In this document: positions 36,807 through 49,330 of the stretch, one piece after another | Position numbering within the stretch: position 1 is the stretch's first letter | Layout: every line of letters begins with the position of its first letter | Made by a program: the position numbers and the translations under genes | Source: Calamus simplicifolius | Lineage: Eukaryota; Streptophyta; Magnoliopsida; Arecales; Arecaceae | Direction of reading: 5' to 3' | DNA: 64,000 nt | Assembly (NCBI GenBank): GCA_900491605.1 | Contig: UESW01003881.1 | Coordinates: 1,387,060 to 1,451,059, forward strand | Notes under the pieces: generated by a model | Database searches by the model: none | What the model saw: the letters and a program-made list of their open reading frames with translations, nothing else | What the model was told of the DNA's origin: nothing

Positions 36807-37264
36807 TATGAAGATTCATACCCCATAAATAAAATATAATCAGGCATGCCTCTTATTTTATTTTTTATAATTTTTGGTTACTTATATTTATTACTTACCT
36901 TTTATTTAATTACTTTTATTATTCTATATTTTATAATAAGAAAGTATGTTTTATAATCAATTACTTTGACCTTTTAATTTAAAATTTGATCCTTTTAAAT
37001 CATATTATAAATGCCATTTTTGCTATTTTAAGCATACATAGTTATTAATTATTATTATTGTCCGGAGTAATCCTCAAGGCTGGGATTTTTTTTTTTAATC
37101 TTTTTTTTTTTTCTCCTGAAGCACGCGTAGTTTCCTGAAGCGTGCGTCGGACGCTCGTCGACGGAAAGGGTCTCCTTTTCGTTTGCAACTTCTTCTACCG
37201 AGTCTTCATAAAAAAGAAAACCCCCCACCAAGTCTTCCCTCATCTTTGGCTGAAGCCCTAAGCC

Positions 37265-40200
37265 ATGGCAGAGCCTTCCTTCCTTCCTCCCAATCCCTTG
37301 ATCCAGGCCTCCGATCCTCCGTCATTCGATCCCGTGTTCTCTCTCGACGATCTTCCCTTGCCCGACGACTTCCCCACCGATTTCCTCTTCGATGACTTCG
37401 AAATCAACGCAGATTTCCCCATCGAGGATTTGCTCCGGTCGCCGGAGGACCAGCCGTTCCCTCCCTCAGGCGATGGATCCCCGCCGCCCAATTCCAACGA
37501 CGGATCGGGCGTTTGCTCCTCCGAGCCCCATCAAAGTTCCGATCTTTCCCGGAATAATGGCCCCTCCTCCCCCGACTCCGGCCACTCCGCCACCTGCTCC
37601 CCCGATTCCGGCAAATCCTCTGGCGTCTCCAGCCAGGAGGTGAAGCTGGAGGAAGAGAAGAGCGGGTGGAGCCTCAAGAGGAAGAAGGACGGAGAGGATG
37701 GATGCGCTAGCCCTAATTCTAACCCTGACCCTAGGAGTAGCAAGTATCGGCGGTCGGAGGAGGGGAATTCCACGAGTTTTTTTAATGCAGGAAGCGAGGA
37801 GGAGGATAAGAGGAAGGCGAGGCTGATAAGGAACCGGGAGAGCGCCCAGCTTTCGAGGCAGCGGAAGAAGCATTACGTTGAGGAGCTGGAGGAGAAGGTG
37901 AAGTCCATGCACTCCACGATCAATGAATTGAACACCAAGATCTCTTTCATCATGGCGGAGAATGCGAGCTTACGGCAGCAATTGGGTGGAAGCGGCGCGA
38001 ATTGCCCTCCGCCAGCTGGTTTCCCTTCGCCGGCGATGGTGCCCATGCACTTCCCATGGATCCCGGGATATGCCCTGAGGGCCCAGGGTCCTCAGGTTCC
38101 CTTGGTTCCTATACCTAAATTGAAGCCCCAGCAGCCCACGCCAGCTCCAAGAGCCAAGAAGTCTGAGAGCAAGAAGAACGAGGGCAAGACCAAGAAGGTT
38201 GCGAGCGTGAGCCTTTTGGGGCTATTGCTGGTTATGCTATTTTTCGGAAGTGTAATTCCAGGAGTAAATCTTAGATATGGAGGAGGTAGAGATGGAGTAT
38301 ATGGTAAATTAGGTGTCACCAAAGGTGGAATTTTTGGCCAGTCTAAAGGTAAGATTTTGAGTGTCAGTGGTCGTGGTAGAAGTCTGAATGGTACTGATGA
38401 AATAGGATTATGTAATGGAAGGGCGGATTTTAGCAAAGGAGGTGTTGAGAGGCTCACTGGTAGGAAATGCGAGACTGGAGTTGATGGGTCAGTGTTCAAG
38501 GTGAAACAGAACTCGAGTGAGACTCTTCCTGCATTGCTGTATGTTCCAAGAAACGGGAAGCATGTGAAGATTAATGGAAATTTGATAATTCATTCTGTTC
38601 TTGCTAGTGAGGAGGCCATGACACAAAAAAATCTAGGGACCAGGTGACACGAACATCAGGTAAAGAAGGTAAAGAAACAAGTCTGGCTATCCCTAACAAA
38701 CTTGCTTCGGTGTTCTCCCTCTCTAAAAGTGGAAGGGAGGCGGATCGACATTCTAACTCATATAGGAGCCCAGCTGATCATCAGAGAGCGCTTGCTTCTG
38801 ATTCTGAAGATGTACATGGGGACAATTCAAAGTCAATACCAGTTGATGGGCCTTTGAAACAATGGTTCCATGAAGGAATGGCAGGTGAGCATGGTGCTGC
38901 TTGTTTGTGCATATGCTTGTCCAGCATTGTTGCATCTGTAAAATGTGTGATGCTTATCCAATTAGCATATTGTTTTGTTGATTTGACTCCTAATGATATC
39001 TGTTTCTGTATGATCTTGATGCTCTAGAAGCTATTTAGTTGGTCTTTGCAGGGGAAAGATTAATTTTTAGTGGGGACACATTAGAAGATATGTTTTGAGG
39101 AAATAGACGGTTAGGTTGTGTTTGCATTCTTCGTAATTCTTGCTATATTTTAGCCAGACTTATTCTATTAACTTGCTATGCATGTATGATCTAGAGAAAT
39201 TGCAATAAGCTATGCATGTTGGTCACTTAGAGTCTCGTATAGTACTTGGTGACAGGCATTTCCCTGTACTTGCATCAAGAAGACTAAAAACAAGGGCAGT
39301 TTTTCGTGCAGGAATGAGGAAGCGATGTATTTAAATAAAATGTTGGCAATCTTGACATGTGATGCTGAATACTACTTTGTTGGCCTTCTGTTGACAAGGT
39401 TGTTTGTTTTCAGATTCAGTGATGCAAACTATGTAGCCCTAAATTACTTATTTGATTCATATTCGATTACAGTAAGGATAACTGATGGTACAATAATAGA
39501 ATCTTACAAGTTTTCGGTATTGGGAGCAGAGTGATTTATGGAGGGTATGAGAAACCAAGATAGGATATTATGGTTCATTAGAGTTTATCTATGTAATAAA
39601 GCAGAAGTGATGGTGATCAAGTAGGGAACGTGGGCTGTGTGTAACAAGACACCAAGGAATAGAGGATTGCTTTTATCTCATATCAAGATGCAAATTGAGT
39701 CCAAAAGAAGTGTTCTTTTGTTAGTTTAGGATGATAATGCTCTTTTTTGCCCATATATTATTTATTTTTTCTTTTCTTCCACATGGGATTTGATTCACAG
39801 GGAAGAGTAAGATGGAGTGTGTATGTGCATATACATATTCAAGACCCTAGAAATGAGCTCTTCAGAAGGGAATGCTGAAATTATGGTATTACACAAATCG
39901 AGAATGAGGATTTTGTCATGTGGGGCATCATAGATAAGAGATCATCATCCAGTAGGATGATTGTATATAGTGATGGAGGTATTGATTTTATATATCACTT
40001 AAATAATTGAAACTGTAATTGGATCGGTTTTTTTCAATGATGCAAGTTATACGAAGATGATTATTGTGAAATACCTTCCACAGTTGAAAGGCTATCTACA
40101 AATTTAGAAGCTAAGTTGGTGAATCCTTATAGATGATAAGTGATAAGGAGATGTGCTTCCAAATTGTAGGTGTCTTATATTCTTTTGTTATTCTTTTGAG

Positions 40201-42890
40201 AACTCAATGCTGTAATTCTTTATGTAAGTTTCCCTTGACTGTAACTAATGTCTGCATCTTATATGGGATGGATTACCTCTTGAGAATCTCAGTTTTATTT
40301 TTGATTACACTGCCTTCAGTGGTAAATATTTTTTATGCTTGACTTTCATAATGATTTGTGATGAAGTGGGGCAATCATTGGATCATGTATACATAGCATT
40401 GCCCTTGGTTAACCATTCGTGCTCCTGGTTTTGAGCCTTTGGGTGGATGCATGTGTGACAATGATCATTTCATTTATAATATCCTGAAATGAGATTTCAC
40501 AATGAGTAAATTTATTTATGAAGCAGAGCTGAAATATTCTAAATGTGAAAGATGTGAGCTTTGTAAAAGAGAAGCCAAATATCAAATATTAAGTGTAGCC
40601 ATCCTTGAAGGAGGCTGCTAAATCTTAAATTGTGTAGGTGGTATAGCCCCATATGCTTCTAAACTGAATTCTACTATTTATTTTGATTTTTCTATTGGAG
40701 TTGAGGGAAGAAATGCTTATGTGGTACCTACAAGTCTGCCACATCCTCATTTTGGGGTTCGTTTATCCTTGCTAGGAATTGTTGTAAATGCTCTTTGATC
40801 AGCCAGTAAATATGGATATGTGATACAAGTACTGCATGATAGATATACATTGATATAACAAATCTTGACAAACTAGAATGTAACATGCCTTGGACACTAA
40901 AACAGATAAAATATATATTTATATATGTTAATAGTTGTCTAAAAAGCAGAATGATTTATCATAACATAGTCTATACTTTGTACATCAACTTTAATAAACT
41001 CTATTTGGCCGTCATTCAAATCCATAGACCACAATCTAGATATTATGCAATAAAGTTGGCATCACACGTTCTAAATTAGCAATCCATCATTTAATGGTCA
41101 AGATTTATAGAGCGGTAGATAGATAGGTAGATAAATAGATAGATAAATTATCAGTATTTAATATGTATTTGATGTGAGCATGCAATTTAAAATATGATGA
41201 GTTCTTTTTTTAAAGCTCGTGTGGTCTGAGTTTGGGTGTTGGTGTTGACCAGCTGCACCAGCATATTTCTAAGAATTGGAATGCAATCCGATTTGGACAA
41301 TGCCTTTAACTAGTTGATAATTTTAACCAATAAAATATTAAAAAAAGTTTTTAAGAATAAATAAATGATTATGGAATAATATTAAATTCTAAGAGTTGAT
41401 GGTACTACATGGATTAAAATTGTTTATAGTAAAATTGTTGATTTTATTTTTCAATTCTTGGGAAAAATGTGCAGGCTCATATAAATAATTAGGTAAAGTT
41501 TTGTTACTAATTCATAAGCTATGAATTAATGATCATGCTCTCCAATTCCTTCAGGATATGACTATTAGAATTCAATTATGTAGTTGTGCTGTTGATATGC
41601 ATATCCTGATATCACTTAATGATATAACCTGTGGGACTATTTGCTACCTGAGAACATGTTTGGTGCATAAAAGAGTCACAAAATCGGCTGATAGATTGTA
41701 CTGAAGACTTATATATTATATGCTTGTAGACAATCTATTCATGTAATCCAAATCTTTGCCATATTCATCAAGTGTGAATGTAGTATATTAAAATTCTTCA
41801 TCTTTCGAGAAGATCCAACAAATAATCCCGAACTTGGGCATTTGGTTTTCATATTTTTCAACTTATCATGGTTATCTCTCTGAAAGTGTACAGAGTGTGA
41901 GTCTTAAATTATGAAATTGGGGTAGCGCAGTTGTAAATCAGTCCCTGCGGTTTAGTTGAGGCAGCATGACCATAACCAAGCATCATCTGTCTTGGTATTT
42001 AGCGTTACCATTGGCTCTTTTACTTGGAGGTATTAAACATTATTGCACACAGGCAAATGCATGCATGCATACACAGATAGTCATGTACATGCATATGTAT
42101 AGGCATAGATATGCAAGCTTGCGCATGCATGTGGATATCCACAACCACATTCCCATTCCCTTTGTTTGCTTCGAGCACACATTCATACATGAATACCAAG
42201 TATACATCTGAACGTGTGTGCATGCATGTGCAGGCTTGTATTTTTCGAAAAATATAGTTAATTTTGTAGACTTCATTGCTTCTCATCATGAGCTTGAAAA
42301 TCTTGATTGCCTCATGGGGAGACCACCCTTCTGTTGAATTTTTTTACTAGTCTTAGTGTAGCTCATGTTTATCACATTGCAGTTCCTTGCCAGGGTTCAT
42401 AATTGCTGAGCTGTGATTGTTTCTTTTGGCAGGTCCAATATTAAGTTCTGGCATGTGCACTGAAGTATTCCAGTTTGATGTCTCACCAGCCTCCACTACA
42501 GGCGGTATCATTCCTGCCACAAAGATTGTTAATGCTTCGGTTGCCAATACCACCAAGAAGCTCCCTCCATCTGCTCATCCAAGAAGGATGAAGAATAGGA
42601 GGATAATGCGTCCTGAGCCAATACCACTCAAAGGAGCTACTCTTAATGATACCGAACATTTGGGGGAGCCTTCTGGAAGCAGCAACTCGGATGTTAACAA
42701 ATCCGTTACATCGATGGTGGTCTCTGTGCTGGTTGATCCTAGGGAGGCTGGTGATGGGGATGACGATGCCAGGGTCTCAGCAAAGTCTCTTTCTCGGATC
42801 TTTGTTGTTGTGCTTCTGGATAGTGTGAAGTATGTCACTTATTCCTGTGTTCTCCCATTCAAAAGTAGCAGCCCCCATCTTGTAGACTAA
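37265..42890 (+). CDS. membrane-anchored bZIP factor, bZIP17/28 type
   Basis: Two exons: 37,265-38,884 and 42,433-42,890, GT-AG, joining GCAG|GT...TTGGCAG|GTCCAA. Numbered from the ATG (context AGCCATGGCA): acidic N-terminus (about 20-60, SLDDLPLPDDFPTDF), Ser/Pro-rich part, basic region and leucine zipper (about 181-240, LIRNRESAQLSRQRKKHYVE), a single transmembrane helix (about 312-332, VASVSLLGLLLVMLFFGSVI), then a lumenal domain with a candidate site-1 protease site (RGRSL, 370-374), N-glycosylation motifs NGT and NSS, and in exon 2 the conserved SGMCTEVFQFD and VVVLLDSVKYVTYSCVLPFK. About 692 residues if the frame is whole, normal for the family. In relatives ER stress sends the protein to the Golgi, where S1P/S2P cut it and the bZIP part enters the nucleus. 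As given, an A7 run at 38,625-38,631 shifts the frame and exon 1 stops at 38,645-38,647. Confidence 0.93.
38885..42432 (+). other. intron of the bZIP gene (3,548 bp)
   Basis: GTGAGC donor and TTTTGGCAG acceptor. It contains a GATA-type microsatellite (41,110-41,150) and a purine/pyrimidine-alternating ATGC-rich patch (42,050-42,235), but no exon or transposon I recognise. Confidence 0.88.
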
Positions 42891-43561
42891 CCATTAGAGA
42901 CGGAAGTTATAGCTGGATTATTTGTTAACTTTTGGTGAGCATCTAGATACATACGGTCGGTTAGCATGGCTGACGTCTGATCGAACGGATGTGCATGCTA
43001 TATTTATTCATCTGAGACAAATATATGGTGTAAGTCACTTGAAACGCTTATTTCTCCGTGCTTGAAGCTACCGAGAGGTTGATTTATGAATAGGGAAAGT
43101 ATGGATGATGAAGGTTTTAATAAGGTATTTTCTATATTTCTCCATATTCAACTTTTTCAGGCTTTTACGAAATAAATACTATGTGATTGTATTTGGTTGG
43201 AGGCTGAAGGAACCAGAAGATCTGCAAATGCTTTTTGATTTGATGATTTGAAATAAACGAATAATTCTTCATTTTTTGCAATTTGAGATAGATTACCTGT
43301 TAACCAAATAAAGTTATGAGCTGAATGAAAGGAATGATTTTTGCTTGAATGAATCTTTTACTTAGTACTTGTTTGGGGTTTTTTCGTGAGCCAAAAACGG
43401 CTTCTTAATAGCAATTGGAGATCATAAACATAGGAATCTTAGCGTTGATTTGTCTCGTCACTATATATTTTAAAAATTAAGACAGAATGGATCACATTTG
43501 CGAATGAAATAGAGGAAGGAGAGCGGTGGGAACAACGAGAACGTGCGAGGAGGTTTCAATT

Positions 43562-43920
43562 AGTGTTTTAAAAACCGGGTTGGATTGATTGGTTGAATTG
43601 ATTTAATTAAAAATTAATTATTAGTTTGATTCAATTTTATTATAAAAGTTAACTTTTATATGATTCAATAAAAATTAAAAAAAATTATTAAATCTATCAA
43701 TTTTGAATCGTTTCGATTTGATTTTTAAATTTTTATTTATTTAATTAATATTTATATTTTATTATTTTTATATTATTAAATTAAAAATTATTATAATATT
43801 TGGTTCGATCAAACCAACCTGTTGATCAATAATTTAAATGTTAAGTTGGTTCGATGTTCGTTTCAACTGATTTAAATGTTAAGTTGGTTTGTTGTTTGTT
43901 CCGACTTTCAAAACATTGGT
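43562..43920. mobile_element. MITE-like element with GTTTTNAAAANCGG ends
   Basis: Begins GTGTTTTAAAAACCGG and ends CCGACTTTCAAAACATTGG, an imperfect inverted repeat. Interior is AT-rich and carries a direct repeat of AATGTTAAGTTGGTT (43,838 and 43,876). Non-coding. It lies about 670 bases downstream of the bZIP stop codon. Confidence 0.5.
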
Positions 43921-44270
43921 TTCATTATATGGGTACGAGTTATGGCCCGCTGAATTACTTTCTTCGTTCTCTCCCATGGTTGATGAGCTGCCACTAATTA
44001 TGGGATTACGAGGGAAATGTCACGGGAGCTCTCCCCCTTTTGTCGTTGTGACTGACACGAACTCATCATGGCATGGAGCATCATCAATTGGCAATGGCAT
44101 CCCTCTCCCTCTGTTTGTTAATTTACAGCTTAATAGTTTTTGCTTCATTGCTTCTTGCGCCAATCCAGCATGGCCATCACAATGCAACTCTTTGACAACT
44201 CAATTCAATTCCTCATGGTATAGTCTTTGCATTCTTTTGGAGCCCTCTTCATCAATCAAAAAATACTTAT

Positions 44271-44936
44271 GTAGTGTTTGAAATAGGGGATAAGAGGGAA
44301 TATCCCCTCTTATTTTCAAAAGCCATAACTATAAGGTAGTGTTTGATAGAAAAAGTTATCCATGGATAAGTGTACGGGATAGAATTTATCCCCTGGCTAT
44401 CCCTAGGGATATCCCTTAGCTATCCCATTGATCATATCAAATGCAAAAAGGTAAATCCATGGGATAACCTTTTTTTACTCTTATTTGGAGGGATAACCAG
44501 CTATTCCTGCATTCTCTAGGGAATAAATTGAGGGGATATCCCATGGTTAACCATGGTTAACCATGGATTATCCCTTTGGTTAACTTTATTCCCTGCTATC
44601 CCTTATAGTTATGGCTTTTGGGAAAGAGGGGATATCCAGAGGGATATCCCCTCTTATCCCCTATTTCAAACACTACCTAAGGGATAGCTGGGAATAAAGT
44701 TAACCAATGGGATAATCCATGGTTAACCATAGGATATCCCTCAATTTATTCCCTAGAGAATGCAGGAATAGCTGGTTATCCCTTCAAATAAAAGTAAAAA
44801 AAAGTTATCCTATGATTTACGTTCTTGCATTTGATATGTTCAATGGGATAGCCAAGGATATCCCTAGGGATAGCCAGAGGACAAACTCATTCCGTACACT
44901 TATCTATGAATAATATTTTTTCTATCAAACACTACC
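44271..44936. mobile_element. composite foldback element, arm order A-B-A'-B'
   Basis: A (44,271-44,334, GTAGTGTTTGAAATAGGGGA) is reverse complement to A' (44,601-44,677, ending CCCCTATTTCAAACACTACC). B (44,335-44,600, GGTAGTGTTTGATAGAAAAA) is reverse complement to B' (44,678-44,936, ending TTTCTATCAAACACTACC). All four ends share the GGTAGTGTTTGA terminus, so two related TIR elements are interleaved. The body is rich in GGGATA/TATCCC and CCATGGTTAACC palindromes. Non-coding. Confidence 0.75.
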
Positions 44937-46032
44937 TTAGTCTTGTGATAAAATTATACTAGGTAACAAACTGAATTGGCTGAACTTGAATAATTAAAGA
45001 GACTTGCAATGAGATAAATTAATTAAACCCAGCTATGGGCTAGACGGTATTCAGATATGAACTCCGCTTTTCATTGTTACAAATATTATTGACTCATTAG
45101 AATACAGTTAATGGTGCAATAAATCATTCTTAGAATTGAATCGTTTTCATCATAATACTCTATTTTCATTGGCAATTCAAAAAAAAAAAAAAAGAGAAAA
45201 CCGTATAATAGTTACAGCTCATAGAGGATTGCATTTTCCTGAATTAGATTAGAGAAAAAAAGGTTTATTAAACATTTTGATGAATATTATAATTGACCAA
45301 ACTCGAAGAAACGATGACAACACAAAATTATCTTTACAAAATTGAAGCTTCTCATATAAATCAACAATAAAACAGTTAACACAGTTCCATAGCGAACACA
45401 AAGTTATCTTTATAAAAATCCAACCTTTTAATACAGGCCAATAACATAACAGCTTACACAGTTGGATAGCTTATCTTCCCTGCACTTCCAATCAAATTCT
45501 GCAATACAAACAAAAGCCAATAAAGGAAAGTCAATTTCCAACAAAAAACACAGAAATATGTACAGAACCTGGAAGCTTAATAAAATGAAAAGTGAGCGTG
45601 ACTTCTGGAAGCCTTCAAACAGGGGACAAAAAGGAAACAAAAAAACCGACTTCTGGAAACGAAATGGACCGCATACGTTTTAAACGGGACAGGAAGACTG
45701 GTGGGGACTCAGAGCAGTCAGCATTCGAGAATTTTACATAGCACTTGAGAGAGAGAGAGAGAGAGAGAGATGGAACTGAGTATGACTCTGATAACGTATG
45801 ACTTTGGGGATGAGGAAAGAGAAAAGATGACTTATGGGACTCATCGAACCAATGGCAAAAAAAAAGCATTGCTTGCAATGGTTTCCTACTCCTCTAAAAC
45901 TTTTATACATACGCAATTAAGAAAATCATCATCTAAGCATTGCACTTTGATGAGGGATAAAATTATCATCGCGTTAATATTCATGCATACGATAAAAAGA
46001 TCGAGACCACTTTTAATTTTCAGTCAACCAGC
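44937..46032. other. intergenic DNA, nothing recognised
   Basis: Contains an A run at 45,179-45,193 and a GA repeat at 45,749-45,769. Open frames around the GA repeat are low-complexity (SLSLSLS or REREREM types) and not supported. Confidence 0.5.
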
Positions 46033-46923
46033 TGTCACATTTAGAGAATAACAGAGCTGATATACCTCGGCAAGACCAAATCATCCTCGAACTAAACTAT
46101 CCTCAGATTGAATTATTCCGAACCATTCTCACACCTCGGTGGGCCAAAGCTATCCTCTTACCTCGGCTGGACCGAGGTATTCGTATGCCTCGACAGAGCC
46201 GAGGCATCCTCATATTCTCGTCGGACCAAGGTATTCATATGCTTCGGCAGAGCCGAGTTATCCTCTTATTCCTCGATAGAACCGAAGTATTCCCGAACCT
46301 CTGTGGAACCAAGCGCAGGAGAATTCAAATTTATGATAGTTTGACAAGATTCCAGCCGCGTAGGCCCCAAACTATTTTGAGCGAGAAATTAGGCAATAAT
46401 ATTAGAAGTGGCCTAAAGCCTATAAAATCACCGAATGTCAAAGCATCAACCAGTTTCTCTAGCCGTTGATTCTCTAACTAACCAGATACTAATACTATCG
46501 GCCTCATAACAAACTTGATTCGAATCTGATTCGAATCTTGACAGTTTCGGACCCCCTGTGACGCATCCAAGGAATCAGGTGATCGCCTGTTATCACATCT
46601 GTAACCTATAAATACCCCTGTCCTAAAGCTTTTCAGGTATGCTCACACTTACGCTTACACTCACACTCTTACTGAAAAACCCCATAGAAGCTCAGAGCTC
46701 TCGAGAGGCCATTTCTTGAGGGACTCTTCTGCGAGAGCCTTCTCCTCATATCTGCTTGTTGTGAATCTTCATTGACTTCAGCATCAGAGGGTCTACCGCA
46801 GAGGGCCACCCCCGACACTCTCTGTATGAGGACTATCTTGCAGGTTCCACACGGACGAGAGATCGGCATCTAGATCCAGGATCGGACCGCACCCGAGTTG
46901 GAGAGCAGATTTCTGCGACAACA
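46033..46923 (+). repeat. 5' LTR of the plus-strand gypsy element
   Basis: Begins TGTCACATTTAGAG, ends TTTCTGCGACAACA (TG...CA) and is followed at once by the PBS-like site. U3 (46,075-46,320) holds about seven degenerate units of 30-40 bases with small inverted repeats such as CCTCGGCTGGACCGAGG and GCCTCGACAGAGCCGAGGC. I did not find a second full copy in the window. Confidence 0.7.
46607..46614 (+). promoter_or_regulatory. TATA box in the gypsy LTR
   Basis: TATAAATA in the context GTAACCTATAAATACCCCTG, about 310 bases before the LTR end and downstream of the U3 hairpin units. Confidence 0.75.
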
Positions 46924-46945
46924 GAATGGTGCTAGAGGAAGGGCC
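46924..46945 (+). other. primer-binding-like site
   Basis: GAATGGTGCTAGAGGAAGGG directly after the LTR end. This TGGYGCTAGA-type site is typical of RIRE2/Tat gypsy elements and their non-autonomous relatives. Confidence 0.6.
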
Positions 46946-47135
46946 TCAAGTCCCATAAACTTGTAATCCAGAAGACAAGGTTCGAGATTAGGAGAAGAAT
47001 CCTCTAATGGCCAATTAGAAAAGAACCACTTCTGATGCTCAGGATTAGACCGCCTCTCAGAGGCCTGATCCTATAAACGATGTAGCACCTCCGCTACCGC
47101 CACCAGCCGAGACTCCTTCGCCGCTGGCGACCACA

Positions 47136-48600
47136 ATGACCCAGGACCAGTTTGCTACGCTGATTCAGCAGGTCCAACTTCTGACCCAGCTGATCCAAGG
47201 GCCCAATGGAGCTCCTCGTTCAATTGTCCTTGCTTCACAACTCCCTGAGGGGGTCATCGCCCCTGCTCCGTCGGTGATCTCTTCTTCCAACCCGCCTGAG
47301 GCCATGGGTCATCTCATCGGCCCATGGGAGATAAATCGGCACCATGATGGGCTAGGGGGAAGAGCCCGCCTAGATCTCGGCAAGCTTGTTCTTTCTCTCC
47401 GGTGTCTTCTCAAGATTCGACGCCACTACTGTCCTTCCCTCGACCGATTCCTCCTGCTACTATGGATGAAGGGATCAGGTGGCAAATGCAAGAGATGCGT
47501 CGGGAATGGCGTTAGGAGCTGGACGCCGCTAGGCAAGCCCCTCCGTCCCAGCCAAAGGCAGAGAAGGGCATCCCTTTTTCTGAGGAGATCATGCGGGAGG
47601 TGATCCCTCCTCATGTCAAGCTTTCTGCCATTGAGCCATACCACGGATCCGCTGATCCCGATGACCATTTAAGAAGCTTCTGATCCATCATGATATTCTA
47701 TGGAGTATCAGACGCGATCCTGTACGAGCCTTTCCCTCTACCCTTAGAGGGTCCACTAAAACCTGGTTCAACGGCCTGAAGCCGGCTTCCATTGATTCTT
47801 TCGACAAGCTGAGCTGCTTATTCATCAGCCAGTTCGTCAGTAGCTATCGCCATCAACAAAGATCTGATTTCCTCTCCAAGGTCAAGCAGCGGGAGGGGGA
47901 ATCCCTGAAGAATTACCTTGGCCGCTTCAACACAACCATGTTGGAGGTTGACCACCTTAACCATGAGGTGGCCATGTTGCTTTGGCGGGGGGAGTGTCAA
48001 AGGAAAGCGACTTCTACTTAGCTCTGAAAGTTAATTATCCAAAAAGCCTCTCTGATATGATGGCCTTGGCGGACAAGTATGCCAGGGTTGAGGAGTCGCA
48101 GAGATCGGCCTAAGTCGAGCAATTGAAGAAGAAGGAGGTGAAAGGTTTGAAAAAGCACCTATTCTTTCGCCATGCAAGCCCGCCTCACCGTCAAAGAGTT
48201 CCTCCACCGCCACCTAGAGATCGGACCCGGAGCCCAACTCGGAGGTTACTAGTACACCCCACTCACCGCACCTAGGGCACAAATCCTAATGGAGATTGAG
48301 CGTCAGCTTCCTCGACCGCCACCACATTGGGGGAGCAGGGCCCAGAGGGAAATGACCAAATATTGTCGATTCCATCGAGACCACGGGCACGACACCAAGG
48401 AGTGCTGGTAGCTTCGAAATGAGATTGATCAGCTCATCTGATGGGGTAGGCTAGATCGATTCAGGAGAGCCCCCGAGCTGAACAATGGAGAAGGCCACCA
48501 GCCTAAACCTCGTCAGCCCCCTCCATCGAATCCTTCGGTCATTGGCAATGTGAATATGATAGCGACGAGCAGATCCAAACCAACCTCGACTTAGTAGAAG
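47136..48600 (+). pseudogene. gypsy gag remnant with zinc knuckle
   Basis: N-terminal part in the frame at 47,136-47,603 (MTQDQFATLIQQVQLLTQLI). A second frame then carries HVKLSAIEPYHGSADPDDHL, TKTWFNGLKPASIDSFDKLS and REGESLKNYLGRFN (about 47,610-47,990), the Retrotrans_gag core. At 48,355-48,415 it reads KYCRFHRDHGHDTKECW, the C-x-F-H-x-D-x-G-H-x-T-x-x-C zinc knuckle, followed by LRNEIDQLI. The parts need several frameshifts and contain stops. It corresponds part by part to the minus-strand gag at 1,040-2,509. Confidence 0.85.
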
Positions 48601-48945
48601 AAGTTGGAGAGAAGGCTTAGATCCGAATTACAACCTATCAGCAAAGGGCGTCCATTTCCAAACCATTGGAGTAGGGGAAGCTGTCTCCAAGTTAGGAAGG
48701 TCTTTATCAAGCTACGAAGGTCATCAAACACAATACTTACAAGCTCCAGAATCTAGACGAAAAACCCATTCTTCGAACCTGGAACACAGACAACCTCTAA
48801 AAATATCATCAATAAAGTATGCTCTCACCAAACCCACTCTATTTATGATAACAAGATTTCACATCGTTCATGTTCCAAACAATCTCTCCCAAAAATCTTT
48901 GATAAGAGACATGTTTCATCCGACTGCTGGCCTACAGGTCCCTCA

Positions 48946-49330
48946 ATAAAGACTAAGTATGGCCGAGCACCCTCAGTATAGCTGAGGGCCGAGCTAAATA
49001 TCAACAAAGACTCGGTATGGCCGAGCACCCTCAGTATGGCTGAGGACCGAGCTAAATATCAATAAAGACTCTGTATGGCAGAGCACCCTCAGTATGGCTG
49101 AGGGCCAAGCTAATTATCAACAAAGACTCGGTATGGCCAAGCACTCTCAGTATGGCTGAGGGCCGAGCTAAATATCAACAAAGACTCGGTATGGCCGAGC
49201 ATCCTCAGTATGGATGAGGATCGAGCTAAATATCAACAAAGACTCGATATGGCCAAGCACCCTTAGTATGGCTGAGGGCTGAGCTAAAGGTCAAAAAAGG
49301 CTTGGTATGTCCGAGTACCCTCGGCTGATT
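48946..49330 (+). repeat. 58-bp tandem repeat with two hairpins per unit
   Basis: Seven units of about 58 bases (starts near 48,947, 49,005, 49,063, 49,121, 49,179, 49,237, 49,295). Each contains CTCGGTATGGCCGAG and CCTCAGTATGGCTGAGG, two dyads that share the loop TATGG. GC-rich against an AT-rich background and embedded in the gypsy remnant. Confidence 0.9.

Larger units (their letters stand above)
46033..49330 (+). mobile_element. Ty3/gypsy (Tat/RIRE2-like) remnant: LTR, gag, tandem repeats
   Basis: A 5' LTR with TATA box, PBS-like site, gag with zinc knuckle, then instead of pol an abrupt change to non-coding sequence and a GC-rich tandem array (48,946-49,330) whose hairpin boxes resemble those of the LTR. 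I find no protease, RT or integrase, so most of pol has been lost or the element is a large non-autonomous derivative. The right boundary is uncertain; GC-rich LTR-like sequence continues for some hundred bases. Confidence 0.75.

Noticed and set aside
37055..37912. Open frames on both strands and other frames over bZIP exon 1
   Set aside because: Shadows of the GC-rich first exon; proline/serine-rich low-complexity translations without family features.
42020..42289. Overlapping frames rich in Met, His and Cys
   Set aside because: Caused by the ATGCAT/ACAC-type low-complexity patch inside the bZIP intron.
43889..44281. 130-residue plus-strand frame downstream of the bZIP gene
   Set aside because: Begins inside a MITE-like element and ends in the foldback element; no domain, no homology that I recognise.
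45615..46051. Frames with SLSLSL or EREREM stretches
   Set aside because: Products of the GA microsatellite at 45,749-45,769.
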